From positions 1 to 64,000 of the forward strand of contig NZ_BONZ01000100.1 of the NCBI RefSeq assembly GCF_016862975.1: a stretch of 64,000 nt of DNA, given 5' to 3'. Both the position numbers and the translations under genes were made by a program. This stretch comes from Rugosimonospora africana (GTDB lineage: Bacteria > Actinomycetota > Actinomycetes > Mycobacteriales > Micromonosporaceae). The notes beneath the pieces are model-generated. The model saw only the letters and a program-made list of their open reading frames with translations, made no database searches and was not told the origin of the DNA. Below, piece after piece: positions 62,900 to 64,000 of this stretch (position 1 is its first letter; each line of letters starts with the position of its first letter).

Positions 62900-63639
62900 G
62901 CTACGGCCTCCAGGGCGGCCATGCGGGCCGCGATCGTCTCGACGCTGGCGCGCCCGCGCAACTCGTCGGCGATCCGGCCGTCGGCGAGCAGCAGCACACG
63001 GTCCGCGTAGGTGGCTGCGGCGGGGTCGTGGGTGACCATGACGACGGTCTGCCCGTGGCGGTCGACGATATCGCGCAGCAGAGAGAGGACGTCGCGCGAG
63101 GTTTTGGTGTCCAGGGCGCCGGTGGGTTCGTCGGCGAACAGAACCGCAGGGCGGGTGATCAGGGCACGGGCGATGGCGACACGCTGCTGTTCACCGCCGG
63201 ACAGCTCACCAGGGCGGTGACCGCCTCGGCTGCCGAGCCCGACCTCGCCCAGTGCCGCGAGGAGTTGCCCGCGCTCGGGTCGACGGCCCGCCAGACGCAG
63301 CGGCAGTGCCACGTTCTGCTCCGCGGTGAGCACGGAGACCAGGTTGAAAGCCTGGAAGACGAAACCGACCCGCTCACGGCGCAAGAGCGTGAGCTCGGTC
63401 TCGTTCAGGCCACTAAGGTCGGTGCCGTCGATGACAACCTTCCCGTCGTCGACCCGGTCGAGGCCAGCGGCGCAGTGCAGCAGTGTGGATTTTCCCGAAC
63501 CCGACGGGCCCATCACCGCGGTGAACGTGCCCTGGGAGAAGATGGTGGTCACCCCCTCCAGGGCGGTCACGGCCTGCGCCCCGGAGCCGTACTGCTTGGT
63601 GACGGACCACAGCCGGACGGTGTCAGTCGATGTCGTCAT
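62893..63639 (-). CDS. MacB/LolD-like ABC transporter ATPase
   Basis: 248 residues from ATG 63639 (a TTG four codons earlier is possible; ribosome site weak). It has Walker A AVMGPSGSGKSTLLHCAAGL, Q-loop FVFQAFNLVSVLTAEQNV, signature ELSGGEQQRVAIARAL, Walker B AVLFADEPTGALD and switch His in VMVTHDPAAATYADR. It pairs with the overlapping FtsX-type permease, and together with the downstream two-component system it forms a probable antimicrobial-response exporter. Confidence 0.96.
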   Translation of the reverse strand: MTTSTDTVRLWSVTKQYGSGAQAVTALEGVTTIFSQGTFTAVMGPSGSGKSTLLHCAAGLDRVDDGKVVIDGTDLSGLNETELTLLRRERVGFVFQAFNLVSVLTAEQNVALPLRLAGRRPERGQLLAALGEVGLGSRGGHRPGELSGGEQQRVAIARALITRPAVLFADEPTGALDTKTSRDVLSLLRDIVDRHGQTVVMVTHDPAAATYADRVLLLADGRIADELRGRASVETIAARMAALEAVAC

Positions 63640-63719
63640 GCCGAAAGCCAACCGCAGACTGACCCCAGCGGTCTGGGGCGCTGGGGCGAGACCTTGTGGG
63701 GTGCTAGCACTACCCCGAA

Positions 63720-64000
63720 GCGCGGCCCGCTGCGGCTGTTGCGCCGCGACCGGGCCGTCGCCGCGATCTGTCGCTGCATCGCCTCGATATCGCTGGCCGC
63801 GATAGCGTCCAACGCCCGCTCACCCCAGACCGCGGCCATCCGGTTCCAGTAGGTGCCATGCGTTCGGCGGGCGCCGGACCCCGCTGCCGCGACAACGCGG
63901 GGCAAGTACTCGGTCAGCGTCGGCAGGCGCGGGCCCGGTTCGGCCTGCAGGCCGGCGAGGGTGACGCCGAGGTGGGACAGCAGTTGCCGGGCCGCAGCGA
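63720..64000 (-). pseudogene. Tyrosine integrase N-terminal fragment
   Basis: The minus strand, open at the window edge, reads AARQLLSHLGVTLAGLQAEP then PTLTEYLPRVVAAAGSGARR, HGTYWNRMAAVWGERALDAI and ASDIEAMQRQIAATARSRRN. This is the SAM-like DNA-binding domain of actinobacterial phage/ICE integrases. At about 63725 the family sequence (expected GRHAGEH...) stops and gives way to the DNA before the ABC genes, so the catalytic R-H-R-Y domain is missing. Confidence 0.75.

Noticed and set aside
1-64000. CRISPR array, rRNA or complete tRNA genes
   Set aside because: No regularly spaced repeats with unique spacers and no rRNA or tRNA-like folds were seen on reading the window.

Overview
The window is very GC-rich DNA from a filamentous actinomycete. 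The signs are GTG and TTG starts, leaderless promoters, twin-arginine signals, SARP/AfsR-type and NB-ARC/XRE regulators, a SigG-like ECF sigma factor and a spore-associated-protein-A-like secreted protein. It cannot be placed below that level from sequence alone; a Micromonosporaceae-like genome would fit. It reads as an accessory chromosomal region. A TnpB transposase tail sits at the left edge and a tyrosine integrase remnant at the right edge, and at least a dozen broken genes lie between them (IS481-type transposase, phospholipid methyltransferase, MFS pump, serine recombinase, RNase HI, XRE regulator, lipase-like hydrolase, primase, cupin, acyl-CoA ligases).

The strongest unit is 0.5-25.7 kb. 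It holds two related secreted FG-GAP repeat proteins (492-3560 and 13044-16742, the second with a ricin-type lectin tail), a 2117-residue Rhs/YD-repeat protein (16951-23304) whose tip carries an HExxH zinc-peptidase-like motif, and an AfsR-like SARP regulator (23424-25715). Each FG-GAP gene is preceded by three heptamers spaced exactly 11 bp apart, the layout SARPs bind. At the first gene the last heptamer lies 8 bp from a TAGGCT -10 box that would give a leaderless transcript. I infer a SARP-controlled surface/Rhs regulon. Inserted within this stretch are a DUF4188 gene, a Tat-exported alpha/beta hydrolase, a TetR/SDR pair with twin palindromic operators, a carboxymuconolactone decarboxylase-like/DsrE pair and a large LuxR-family (LAL) regulator.

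26.5-39.7 kb holds a Tat-exported GH127 beta-L-arabinofuranosidase with a LamG-like domain inserted in its catalytic domain, a four-gene operon (membrane protein, winged-helix regulator, ABC ATPase, permease) behind an AT-rich repeat, a frameshifted mobile-element primase, the SapA-like protein, the ECF sigma factor divergent from a YCII protein, a RibD/DHFR-like reductase and a thioredoxin-reductase-like flavoprotein.

40.2-52.8 kb looks like an eroded acyl-metabolite locus: a drug-efflux MFS pump with a peptide deformylase, a KAS III enzyme, an N-terminally truncated acyl-CoA ligase, an alpha/beta hydrolase, a GFA-family protein, a fatty acyl-AMP ligase, a secreted cupin (with a broken paralogue at 39.4 kb), a TPR protein and a second MFS transporter. 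53.3-63.6 kb is regulatory and export: a frameshifted SARP-ATPase, an XRE/NB-ARC/TPR regulator, and a two-component system next to a MacB-like ABC exporter, all but the SARP on the minus strand.
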